Shown here: positions 41,628 through 49,605 of the stretch, piece by piece
Layout: each line of letters opens with the position of its first letter
Position numbering within the stretch: the stretch's first letter is position 1
Assembly (NCBI RefSeq): GCF_001748245.1
Contig: NZ_BDFO01000001.1
Location: 4,297,853-4,361,852 of the forward strand
Direction: 5' to 3'
Length of the DNA: 64,000 nucleotides
Source of the DNA: Oligoflexus tunisiensis
GTDB lineage: Bacteria > Bdellovibrionota_B > Oligoflexia > Oligoflexales > Oligoflexaceae
Position numbers and translations under genes: made by a program
The notes under the pieces: generated by a model
What the model was told of the DNA's origin: nothing
What the model saw: the letters and a program-made list of their open reading frames with translations, nothing else
Databases searched by the model: none

Positions 41628-43076
41628 ATGAAACAAAGCCTGGGACTTTGGTCCTCCCTTCTTGTTTTGGCATCAACCACTCTCTTAACCAACTGTCGGG
41701 ACCGCGCTCGCGATACCGACGCTACCCTGATGAGCGAAGTTCCATCGACCCACAGTGATACCGGCGTTCCTGGACAGGCGTATCACAGCGACAAACGCAA
41801 GCTGCTGAATGTTTCCTGTATCGAAGGGGAAGTCACGGAGCAGCTGGGCAACGTCACAGCCGAATTCGAGTTGAAGCAGGACCTTGGCTTCAATGATTTG
41901 ATCGATCGGTTGGGCGGAAAGCTGTCGGTGGACACCAATTTTCCGACGATTCGTGCAGGAGCCTCAGCACGGTATGCGACGGAGAACACGGCCAGCGTGA
42001 ATGCCAACAGCTACAACTTCTTTTGGCGGGCGACGCCCAAGAAGCGTGTGCTGAAACGCAACACGGATGGAACCTATCGTTTGTCAGCATTCGGTCAGGA
42101 AGTTGCGAAGACCCCAGCCTTCGCCCTGGATCGCTGCGGTGATGAATTTATCACCAGCATCGAATATGGGGCGATGCTGAACGTGACCCTGAAAATGGAA
42201 TTCCGCAACGAACAGGATAAGCGTGACATCGGTGGCAACCTCACCGTGGACGTGACGGCTGGCGTTGTGAGGGTTGACGGAAAACTGGATTATCTGGATC
42301 AGACGGTTAAAAAATCAGTCAAGATCACCGTGGAAGCGCAGCAGCATGGAGGGGATCCCTTGCAGCTTCTGCAGATCATTCCGGATAATCTGGTCACCTG
42401 CAGCCTGGACAATCCGTCCCTTTGTTTCAGCGTGTTTGCCGAGGCTATCAAATACGCGAAAAACGATCTGGCGGGACAATTCACCAGTCTGGATTCGTAT
42501 AACGTCGTGAAATACACGACCGAAAAATATACGGAATCCGGTATCTACAACCTGCAACCCCCCGGAGGCTATCCCACGATCGGGGTTCTGGTGGAAGACG
42601 CGCGCCAGACTCTGGATCGCCGCTTTCAACAGGCGTTGATGGATCGTTCCCGGGCTCGCAAGCTGATCAATTCGTATCGCGAATGGTTGAGTGAAGAACT
42701 CTACGAACAGATCATGGACCTCGAGGCCAAGGCCAATCGCAATACCACGCGTTTGTCCAATGCTTCCGTCTACTGTTACGACAACCCGTACAATGGTTGC
42801 CTCGAGCAAGCGGAGAATACCTTGAAGCTGCTCGAAACCTATGACCCTAAGCTGCTTTCGATTCAAACCATACCGCTCGTTGCCTATCATCGCTGTGAAC
42901 TCGCGCGAAAGGCAGCCGTCGCGGCTCAGGTGGTATCGGAATCCTGGTCCTTGGGATATCGGCGTAAGGGTTATGCTCCGGTGTTTTTCGATAACAGTAA
43001 GCCTGAGCTCGGTGTCGAGGTTTGGGGTCCCTGTGAAGAAGCTCTTGCGTACTATGGTGATTACTTTAAGGTCTGA
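41628..43076 (+). CDS. MACPF/perforin-like exported lipoprotein, first gene of the novel operon
   Basis: 482 residues. Signal region LGLWSSLLVLASTTLLTNC with possible lipobox at Cys23 (Asn at -1 is unusual). The mature domain has RCGDEFITSIEYGAMLNVTL (170-189), KMEFRNEQDKRD, a stretch ending AQQHGGDPLQLLQ (237-249) and VTCSLDNPSLCFSVF (256-270). The order GD-x-[FYV]-[IV], amphipathic strands with small and charged residues, then a GG, resembles bacterial MACPF/perforin-type proteins, whose amphipathic helices insert as beta hairpins into membranes. The second half (about 300-482) is helical with several Cys. The same signature recurs in the gene at 44819, so the two are paralogues. Fold assignment is tentative. 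Confidence 0.62.
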   Translation: MKQSLGLWSSLLVLASTTLLTNCRDRARDTDATLMSEVPSTHSDTGVPGQAYHSDKRKLLNVSCIEGEVTEQLGNVTAEFELKQDLGFNDLIDRLGGKLSVDTNFPTIRAGASARYATENTASVNANSYNFFWRATPKKRVLKRNTDGTYRLSAFGQEVAKTPAFALDRCGDEFITSIEYGAMLNVTLKMEFRNEQDKRDIGGNLTVDVTAGVVRVDGKLDYLDQTVKKSVKITVEAQQHGGDPLQLLQIIPDNLVTCSLDNPSLCFSVFAEAIKYAKNDLAGQFTSLDSYNVVKYTTEKYTESGIYNLQPPGGYPTIGVLVEDARQTLDRRFQQALMDRSRARKLINSYREWLSEELYEQIMDLEAKANRNTTRLSNASVYCYDNPYNGCLEQAENTLKLLETYDPKLLSIQTIPLVAYHRCELARKAAVAAQVVSESWSLGYRRKGYAPVFFDNSKPELGVEVWGPCEEALAYYGDYFKV

Positions 43077-43096
43077 ACGCCCCGTTGGGAGTCTCT

Positions 43097-44149
43097 ATGA
43101 AATGTTCATCCGTGCTGACAGTATTTCTGTGTATAGCTGGTGGAACTTCGACCGCATGGGCCGTGGATTTTCCTCCACACAAAGAGCAACCTGATCCGAT
43201 TGATGGGCCGATCTCAGGCAGTCGCCCGAAGCCTCGTCCCACGACGAACTACGCGTCGATGGTGCCACTCAACCTGGGAAAAATCAAAGATCGCTGTGAA
43301 CAGGATAACCTGTCTTCACCTGAAGCATGGGAACGTCTTCAGTGGCTGAAAACCTGCCACAAAGGTCTTCTCGTCGCGACCTACAACAGCATTAACGGTG
43401 ATGATGGATCCACGGATGACCAAAAGATCCAGGCGATCGAAACCGAATGGTTTTTCGTTGCGGGTGATCGCAACAAACCCAAAGCTCGCCCCAACTATCT
43501 GACCTTCGGCACTGCTACGTATGAAAACCCATTGAACTGGTATGCCCCGCGCGTCGCCACGGCAGCTTGCACCGAATTTCCTGCAGGCTATCAGGTCCTG
43601 GGGGAATGCACGGCATCGTGTTACGAGCCGGACCAGAAATTGCTTTTCAGTGAAGGCGAAATTCCCATTGGAGAGGCGCTGGATAAGCTGCAGGATCAAA
43701 TCATGACCCTGACAGATGACTCCACTCTCGACTACGTGAATTTGCAAAGTCGGAATGTCAAGCATTATACGCGCAGTGCGACCCCCACGAAGCACGAGAT
43801 ACTCACGATCCGTTCGCATAGTGGTGGTGAATTGAAGGTCACAAAAAATCATCCGCTTTTGACATCTGAAGGCTTGATGATTGAAGCTGGTGAACTTAAA
43901 GTAGGGGACAGCCTGGTACAGATCGATGGACAGGCCGATGCGATCGTAGCGATCAGCGAAAAGGAATACTTCGGGCGTGTCTTCAATATTCAGCCGGAAG
44001 CGAATTCCCAGCCAGGGCAAATCGTGATCGCCCAGGGTTTCCTGAGCGGATCATCCTGGTTCCAGAATGATGGCTACGAATTTATCAATCGACTGATTCT
44101 CCGTCGAAACGTTCCTTTGGAACTGTTTCAGCAGGACACTGTCCCATGA
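43097..44149 (+). CDS. exported Hint-domain (hedgehog/intein-like) protein
   Basis: 350 residues from the ATG at 43097 (GGGAG five bases upstream). Signal peptide ends near TAWA-VD. Residues 50-170 are an unknown Cys-containing domain. Residues 171-325 are a Hint fold: block A around Cys175 (CTASCYEPDQKLL), block B LTIRSHSGGELKVTKNHPLL with the Thr249/His252 pair, LKVGDSLV, and block F/G VFNIQPEANSQPGQIVIAQG followed by SSWFQN (Asn324) as the splice or cleavage junction. Hint domains cleave or link their N-terminal partner autocatalytically. Only 26 residues follow the junction, so a hedgehog-type release or ligation of the N-terminal part is more likely than release of a toxin. Operon mate of both MACPF-like genes. 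Confidence 0.72.
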   Translation: MKCSSVLTVFLCIAGGTSTAWAVDFPPHKEQPDPIDGPISGSRPKPRPTTNYASMVPLNLGKIKDRCEQDNLSSPEAWERLQWLKTCHKGLLVATYNSINGDDGSTDDQKIQAIETEWFFVAGDRNKPKARPNYLTFGTATYENPLNWYAPRVATAACTEFPAGYQVLGECTASCYEPDQKLLFSEGEIPIGEALDKLQDQIMTLTDDSTLDYVNLQSRNVKHYTRSATPTKHEILTIRSHSGGELKVTKNHPLLTSEGLMIEAGELKVGDSLVQIDGQADAIVAISEKEYFGRVFNIQPEANSQPGQIVIAQGFLSGSSWFQNDGYEFINRLILRRNVPLELFQQDTVP

Positions 44150-44796
44150 AGTTGGTTTGGTTTTCCATTGTGATACTTATCGTCGGTTTCGGTCTCTTCT
44201 GGAAACGTGAACCCCGTAATGCATCGGGTGACCCTCCCGTTTCCGAGGCGACCGTCACCGCCACCCGAATCCCGACACCGGTCGGGATTCCCTCCCCGTC
44301 TCCCCCGACTCCATCTCCAGTACCCATAGCCAAGCCTCCCGTCGTGGATGAACTCACGCCACGTCTGGAAAAAATTGCTGAACTGTCCCGCTTTACCTTG
44401 CCTACCCAGGCGACGCGGGATCAGCTGATCCAAACGCTATCCGCCCCGGAACTGCACAAGGACCTCGGCCGTATTCTGGAGGCAGGGGATCGCCTGGAAT
44501 ATGATGTGTCCCAGGAAAAAGAACGGATGAACGCCGTTTCCGTCCTGGGTCTGATTCTCAAGCATAAGGAAGTCAGCCATCGTGATGAGGCTCTGCGCTG
44601 GATCAGGCAGCGCATCCTTGCGGTGGATTTTCATAGCATGAAAGATGTTCGGGTCAAGCAAAGCGTTTATGGGGACATTACGGAACTCTTGATGATCCTG
44701 AAGCAGTACGATCCGGAATCCTATGAGGATCTTGCGCAGCGCATTGGCGAGATGAAGAGTAAGGTACTGAAGACAGCTCTGGCTGCCAGCCGTTAA
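44146..44796 (+). CDS. membrane-anchored helical protein of the operon
   Basis: 216 residues, overlapping the Hint gene by four bases (ATGA). A single N-terminal membrane segment (LVWFSIVILIVGFGLFW) is followed by a Pro-rich spacer (VPIAKPPVV and repeated PTPxPSP) and a helical C-terminal domain (residues about 70-216; ELHKDLGRILEAGDRLEYDV, VKQSVYGDITELLMIL). The layout resembles an inner-membrane anchored periplasmic stalk that reaches across the envelope. No family recognised. It likely works with its neighbours, since the gene order is compact. Confidence 0.62.
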   Translation: MKLVWFSIVILIVGFGLFWKREPRNASGDPPVSEATVTATRIPTPVGIPSPSPPTPSPVPIAKPPVVDELTPRLEKIAELSRFTLPTQATRDQLIQTLSAPELHKDLGRILEAGDRLEYDVSQEKERMNAVSVLGLILKHKEVSHRDEALRWIRQRILAVDFHSMKDVRVKQSVYGDITELLMILKQYDPESYEDLAQRIGEMKSKVLKTALAASR

Positions 44797-44818
44797 TACC
44801 AGACAAGGAAGCTGAGCC

Positions 44819-45979
44819 ATGTTCAGGCGCGTGCTACTGCTATGCTTATTTTTTCAATTTTCCCAGACCGAGGCCGCACAAATCCTGGTCGGCGGTGACG
44901 CTTATCATCGTATCGGTTCGGGTCTTGAATCCACCAGTCAGCAATGGCGTCCCTCCTGTCTTGCGGGAACTCTGCAACCGTCTGCTCCCAACCGTAGTAT
45001 TACCATGAAAATGTATGCCTCGCAATCGACGTCTGAAATTCTCGAAGATCAGCGCGGCTACGGCAGCGTGAAGGTTGATTTTTGGGTGCTTGGAGCCAAG
45101 GCACGCAGCGAATTCATTCTGCGCAACAGCGAGAGCGAAACCCAGGCGTCCTTGATATGGAATGTCGACTATCGCGCCGCTTCGGTCTTTTTCAACGAGC
45201 GCCAGTTGAATGCGCGCGGTCAGCAGGCCCTGACCCGTCCGTTGGCGGAACAGCGACAAATCTGTGGGGATCAATTTATCCTGGGCGCCGCCCTCGGTGC
45301 ACGATTTTATCTCGCCACGTCGCTTATATTTGACAGCCGGGAAAAGTACCGCTATTTCAAAACCAAAGTATCAGCGTCCGCTTTCGGCGGACTCTTAAAA
45401 AAGGACAAAACTTCGATCGACGAAGTACGGCGCGTGGCGCAGGGAGCTCATCTTTCGGTCCAGGCTTTTCAGTACGGTGGCGAGACGTTTGATCTGGATT
45501 TACTGGCGGCATCTCAAGTATCGTATTGTTCCATGGATAATCTTGACCCTTGTCTGGAACGGTTTGCCGCCTTGCATCGCTATGCTTTTGGCCCGGAAGG
45601 TTTCCGCAAGCATGTCGATTCAAGAAAACCGGAGCAGCTCGCCGTCCTTTGGCTGAATGCGAGTTCGTATCAGGATGCCGGCCATTTTCTAAGCGAAAGC
45701 AAGGCCCCTCCTGTGATCGATCCGGGTTTTGTTTCCCTCTCCGAGCAGCTCTTTCAATGGAACGGCTCGGTGCAGCAGAGTATTGCGCGCGTGAGCGCCT
45801 GGCTTGCCGACCCCGCCCGTGATCTGACCGGGAAGGAGCAGGCCCAGCTCGAGCTGGAGAGTCTTGAGAACAAAGCCAAGGCGATCCAGGCGGCCGCTGA
45901 AGTCTGTGCGAATCAGGAGAATTATCAGACCTGCAAGAGCAGGATCGATTCCATAAACACTATGGTTGCTTCACCATAA
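44819..45979 (+). CDS. second MACPF-like exported protein
   Basis: 386 residues with a Sec signal (cut near TEAA-QI). It shares with the gene at 41628 the blocks CGDQFILGAALGARFYLATS (149-168), VQAFQYGGETFDLDLLAA (214-231) and SYCSMDNLDPCLERFAALHR (236-255). The region between is strand-like and could hold amphipathic hairpins. The C-terminus is helical with a two-Cys element (CANQENYQTCKS) near the end. It begins 22 bases after the previous gene with SD AAGGAA. Related to the first protein but shorter and lacking the lipobox, suggesting a two-component assembly. Fold assignment tentative. Confidence 0.6.
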   Translation: MFRRVLLLCLFFQFSQTEAAQILVGGDAYHRIGSGLESTSQQWRPSCLAGTLQPSAPNRSITMKMYASQSTSEILEDQRGYGSVKVDFWVLGAKARSEFILRNSESETQASLIWNVDYRAASVFFNERQLNARGQQALTRPLAEQRQICGDQFILGAALGARFYLATSLIFDSREKYRYFKTKVSASAFGGLLKKDKTSIDEVRRVAQGAHLSVQAFQYGGETFDLDLLAASQVSYCSMDNLDPCLERFAALHRYAFGPEGFRKHVDSRKPEQLAVLWLNASSYQDAGHFLSESKAPPVIDPGFVSLSEQLFQWNGSVQQSIARVSAWLADPARDLTGKEQAQLELESLENKAKAIQAAAEVCANQENYQTCKSRIDSINTMVASP

Positions 45980-45991
45980 AAGGATGACGGA

Positions 45992-48181
45992 ATGAAACGC
46001 TTGATCAAAGCACGTCGGTATCGGAGTCTCCTCTTGATTTCGACTTCTTTGTTGAGTGCCTGCGGTGGCTCCCCACAGCAGAGCAGGGGGGTCGAAACTC
46101 CTCCCGACATCAGTCAGGTCGAGCCGATTGAGATAGCCCCGGTTTTCAATCACCGCGCGCATCTCACCCGAGCGTTTGAAGACCTGGCTCAGACCTGCCG
46201 CACCGTCGGTGGCATCTTTGACGAGCGTGAACGCAACTGTCTTTGTCCGGACACCACAGCAGGAAACGCACAATCCTTCCAGGCCCTCTACCGCACCGAT
46301 CCCAACGCCACCGGGCTCAAGCGCCGGGTCTTTGATCGTTATGCGTGCGTGGAAGAGTATCGCCTCCGTCCAGCGCAGGTTGGCAGTCGTTTCGCCGATC
46401 TCCTGGCCGGTGGACGCGAGGCTTTTATCGCGGACCTGCGCAAGGTGCGAAATATTGGGAACGGCCGTTCCCTGGTCTTCGAAATTGATGATAGCCTGCC
46501 CGACGCGCAGCTGCGGGACCTCGCCGCTTACCTTGACGAGCGGGCGCCGTCCATCCATATTCCCCCCGGCAATCAGTGGCGGGAAATGTTTCGCGTTAAA
46601 CTTTTCAAGGCTGATGAAAGCCTGGATCGGGTGAAGCGTCTTCCCTATTTCGACTTCGAAGACACCGGCCTGATCGAACGCTATGGCAATGAAATTTTCG
46701 TGTGGTCGCTCGACGACTTCGAGCATCTCGATGCGACCCCGCCTCCTTCCGAGCTTGAATTGCCGCAAATGCCTCTGGTGCGTGATCCCATGATGCCGAA
46801 GCTAATGGAAGGGCTCAAGGCCTATCAGGATTATCTGAAAGGCGCGCAACCTTTGGACGTGCGTGAGGATGTTCTGATCGTCGATAGCGGCTGTCACATC
46901 CTCTGTGATTACAAAGCCTCATTTTATTGGGACGGACAGTACTACTGGTATGAAAAAAATTATGCGCGCGGCTCAGCCTTCCGTCATGCGTTTTACCTGG
47001 GACGGGAGGATGGCACTCTGGATGCGATGACCCTGCTTTTCCCGGATCTGACGCCGTCCGTTTACATTACGGAACAACGTAGCGTGGGCCCTGATGGACG
47101 CCTGCAGGTGGATTCGAACGCCCACGATTCCCAAGGTGACCTCCTGCGCTTCACCGAGTATCCACCGCTGGGTGATGGAAAATCGTTTGCCAGCAAATGG
47201 GAGCAGCTGAAAACCTTTCGTCCGGAGCAACCGGACACCACGGTCCTGGTCCTTGAGGAATCCACCCAGCTCGAGGAAACCTGGGAGCTGGACTATTGGA
47301 TTCGTGGGCCCTTTGCGGCCGAGCGCCCGACCAATCAAAAAAGTCTTTATGGATGGATTCGGCCCGACGATGTCGACGGCAATCCTTTCAGTTTTTATTT
47401 TGGTGCCATGGATCTGAACTGGAGCACGGATGCCGCGCATGGCCGTGAGATTCTGCGCGATCTGATGCGTGATATCAAACCCGGCGAGGCCTATGGCATC
47501 AGCACGGATTTCACCTGGCTGCTTCAGGGTCAGCGTTTCAATGAGCTTGTGAAATTATCCAAAGCCCGGATCGCCACCATCTCAGCCATCCTCTCGGTTG
47601 AGGAGGAGGAATGCCATCGTCTGACCGCAGCGTTGGATGCAGATATTTTATGGATTGCGGGTGCAGGGAATGAAGGAAAAGAGAATCCACGTTTCCGCTG
47701 TCCACAGAAACTGGATCGCAAGGATCTGCGTATCGTCGCGGCCGCTGGCGCGCGCCAGGGGCTGGCGTTTTTCTCGGAGTTCGGTCGTGATTATGCCGAT
47801 ATCGCCGCAGATCCCATCAGCTATCTGGGCCGCCGGGGCTCGTCCTATTCCGCGCCCAAGGTGGCGAATGTTGCGCTGAAAATCATCAAAAAACATGGCG
47901 AGGCGCTGAGCAATCGCGAGGTGCGGCTCGCCATTCTTCTTGGCGCTGATGTTGATCCGCAACACCGTCTGGAAGTAAGGACAGGGGGGGCCCTCCACGA
48001 AGGCTATGCGCTGAAAGCAGCCGCGGCGATCGCAGGTCTTCCGGCTGGGTCCCGCCGCCTGCTGCAAGATAAGGCAGCGGACCGCACGGACGTTTTCAGC
48101 CAGATCATCGCCGCATCCGGTGCTCTCTCCGAAGATCAGGCGCAGGATCAGGCGCGGTTTCTGGTCCGCCATGGGCTTTGA
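45992..48181 (+). CDS. subtilisin-like (S8) serine protease lipoprotein
   Basis: 729 residues with lipobox LLSAC (Cys24). Residues 290-680 look like a divergent subtilase: candidate Asp298 in VLIVDSG, His483 in AAHGREILRD, oxyanion Asn560 in AGAGNEG and Ser618 in GSSYSAPKVANVAL (consensus GTSxAxP). Spacing His-Asn-Ser is normal, but 185 residues separate Asp298 and His483 instead of about 30, so there is either a large insertion or a different acid. The 260-residue N-terminal part with Cys pairs is unknown and might be a propeptide or binding domain. Last gene of the operon; a hairpin follows. Likely processes or releases the operon's secreted partners. Confidence 0.68.
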   Translation: MKRLIKARRYRSLLLISTSLLSACGGSPQQSRGVETPPDISQVEPIEIAPVFNHRAHLTRAFEDLAQTCRTVGGIFDERERNCLCPDTTAGNAQSFQALYRTDPNATGLKRRVFDRYACVEEYRLRPAQVGSRFADLLAGGREAFIADLRKVRNIGNGRSLVFEIDDSLPDAQLRDLAAYLDERAPSIHIPPGNQWREMFRVKLFKADESLDRVKRLPYFDFEDTGLIERYGNEIFVWSLDDFEHLDATPPPSELELPQMPLVRDPMMPKLMEGLKAYQDYLKGAQPLDVREDVLIVDSGCHILCDYKASFYWDGQYYWYEKNYARGSAFRHAFYLGREDGTLDAMTLLFPDLTPSVYITEQRSVGPDGRLQVDSNAHDSQGDLLRFTEYPPLGDGKSFASKWEQLKTFRPEQPDTTVLVLEESTQLEETWELDYWIRGPFAAERPTNQKSLYGWIRPDDVDGNPFSFYFGAMDLNWSTDAAHGREILRDLMRDIKPGEAYGISTDFTWLLQGQRFNELVKLSKARIATISAILSVEEEECHRLTAALDADILWIAGAGNEGKENPRFRCPQKLDRKDLRIVAAAGARQGLAFFSEFGRDYADIAADPISYLGRRGSSYSAPKVANVALKIIKKHGEALSNREVRLAILLGADVDPQHRLEVRTGGALHEGYALKAAAAIAGLPAGSRRLLQDKAADRTDVFSQIIAASGALSEDQAQDQARFLVRHGL

Positions 48182-48203
48182 TCCAACCTGGGCATGAGAA
48201 AAG

Positions 48204-48239
48204 AGAAACCGCTCGAACCTGGAGGGACGCGCGGTTTCT
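48204..48239 (+). terminator. terminator at end of the MACPF/Hint/subtilase operon
   Basis: GAAACCGC/GCGGTTTC stem of 8 bp flanked by A and T, followed by TGTAAACTTTT, about 25 bases after the protease stop. Confidence 0.65.
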
Positions 48240-48270
48240 GTAAACTTTTCTCAGATGGGAACCAATCCAT

Positions 48271-48549
48271 TCAATGATCATGAAGCGGTTGCGTATCCAG
48301 GCGCACCGTTCGAAATTCATTTTCTGTCAGCTTCAGGTAGATGGCTTTGTCATCGGCATAATCCACACAGTCCAGGTGAATCCAGTGATAATGCCCACCA
48401 TTCTTGCCATTATTATTTCGTAGTTTGACAAAGGGCCCATCCACGGCGTCCACACTCCCGACGGTTATGCCTTGCAGACCGGGAACAGGTCCTGTGCCTT
48501 TCGCTTGTACCAAGAGGTTGGGTTTAATAAGAGCGAGATCCATAGCCAT
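48271..48549 (-). CDS. DUF2171-like protein
   Basis: 92 residues from the ATG at 48549, seven bases after AAGGAGG. The order KPNLLVQAKGTG...LQGITVGSVDAVDGPFVKLRN, then HYHWIHLDCVDYADDKAIYL, matches DUF2171/PRC-barrel-like small proteins with a conserved VGxVDxVxG and an H-x-I-x-x-D-x-V element. Such proteins are typically short, cytosolic and common in stress clusters; role unknown. Convergent to the preceding operon. Confidence 0.75.
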   Translation of the reverse strand: MAMDLALIKPNLLVQAKGTGPVPGLQGITVGSVDAVDGPFVKLRNNNGKNGGHYHWIHLDCVDYADDKAIYLKLTENEFRTVRLDTQPLHDH

Positions 48550-48692
48550 TGCAAAACCTCCTTGAGTGAAGGCACTCCTGCCTGTCATCTTGCGACCTGA
48601 TCAAAGTTTCATTGCGTGTGTCGGTTGGCTTCATTATGAGTTACACAGTTTGATATAAGAATCCCATGAGCACCCTTCCCCGTCTGACATAA

Positions 48693-48704
48693 GGTCACAT
48701 GACC
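48693..48704. promoter_or_regulatory. palindrome upstream of modA
   Basis: GGTCACATGACC is a perfect inverted repeat (GGTCA-N2-TGACC) about 100 bases upstream of modA, with a second near-half TGACC at 48734-48738. A possible operator for a regulator of the mod operon; it does not look like the classic ModE TAAC/GTTA element. Confidence 0.35.
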
Positions 48705-48804
48705 CCGATGCAAAAAAAGTTCCATCGTTCATATGACCTTGACAGTTCCCCGCCCTTTGCTGAAATCTACCGGGTGAGACGGCCGCAAAGCACAGGAGGC
48801 TCTT

Positions 48805-49605
48805 ATGTCAGGACTTCGGGACCGCAGCCAAGCCATGGCCTGCCTGCTTTTGATGAGCATGATTCTGCTCTCTGCCCGTCTGAAAGCTGAAAGCCAGCCG
48901 AAACAGGAGCTCATGGTCGCAGCGGCTGCAAGTCTGAAGGATGTTTTGGAAGAAATCGGGCCTGCCTTTGAACAGGACCATCCCGGGCTCCATGTGACAT
49001 TTCACTTCGCCTCATCAGGAGCCCTGCAGCAACAAATCGAGCAGGGTGCCCCGGTGGATGTCTTTATCAGCGCGGCTCCGCGGCAGGTCGAAGCCCTGCG
49101 GCAAAAGAATCTCCTGCTCCAGGACAGTCTGCAAAATCTCTGCAGCAATGAACTCGTCCTGATCGTGCCGCGAACTCAGGCCGCACCGCAAAGTCCTCTG
49201 GATCTGCAAAAATCCGGCTTCAAGAGAATCGCCTTGGGGGAAGCGCGAACCGTTCCCGCCGGACAGTATGCCGAGGCCTGGCTGAAAAATCTTGGTCTTC
49301 ATGCCACGCTTCAGCCCCGGCTGGTCCCGGCTGCCAACGTTCGTCAGGTGCTGACCTTTGTGGCGAGCGGCAATGTTTCCGCCGGCATTGTCTATGCGAG
49401 TGATGCCCGGACGTCATCCCAGGTAAAGGTGGCTTTACGCGCGGACCCCTCGCTGCATCCACCCATCACTTATCCGCTCGCGATCATAAAAAAATCGAAG
49501 CGCCCCGCAGCTGCACGGGTTTTTGCCCAATTCCTGCAGGGTGACAAGGCCCGTGGTCTTCTCCGGAAACATGGTTTCCTTGTGCCGGTCGGGAAGGCTT
49601 CGTGA
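48805..49605 (+). CDS. modA: molybdate ABC transporter substrate-binding protein
   Basis: 266 residues with a signal peptide (cut near RLKAES). Typical ModA segments: LMVAAAASLKDVLEEIGPAF, FHFASSGALQQQIEQGAPVD, DVFISAAPRQVEAL, and the C-terminal GIVYASDA and LAIIKKSKRPAAARVFAQFL. The Ser/Ala contacts that bind the MoO4/WO4 oxyanion are in the AAASLK and SSGAL loops. Periplasmic. The stop overlaps the modBC start (GTGA), so the two are translationally coupled. SD AGGAGG before the ATG. Confidence 0.9.
   Translation: MSGLRDRSQAMACLLLMSMILLSARLKAESQPKQELMVAAAASLKDVLEEIGPAFEQDHPGLHVTFHFASSGALQQQIEQGAPVDVFISAAPRQVEALRQKNLLLQDSLQNLCSNELVLIVPRTQAAPQSPLDLQKSGFKRIALGEARTVPAGQYAEAWLKNLGLHATLQPRLVPAANVRQVLTFVASGNVSAGIVYASDARTSSQVKVALRADPSLHPPITYPLAIIKKSKRPAAARVFAQFLQGDKARGLLRKHGFLVPVGKAS

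Noticed and set aside
48739..48765. Sigma-70 promoter TTGACA upstream of modA
   Set aside because: No acceptable -10 box occurs at 16-18 bases.
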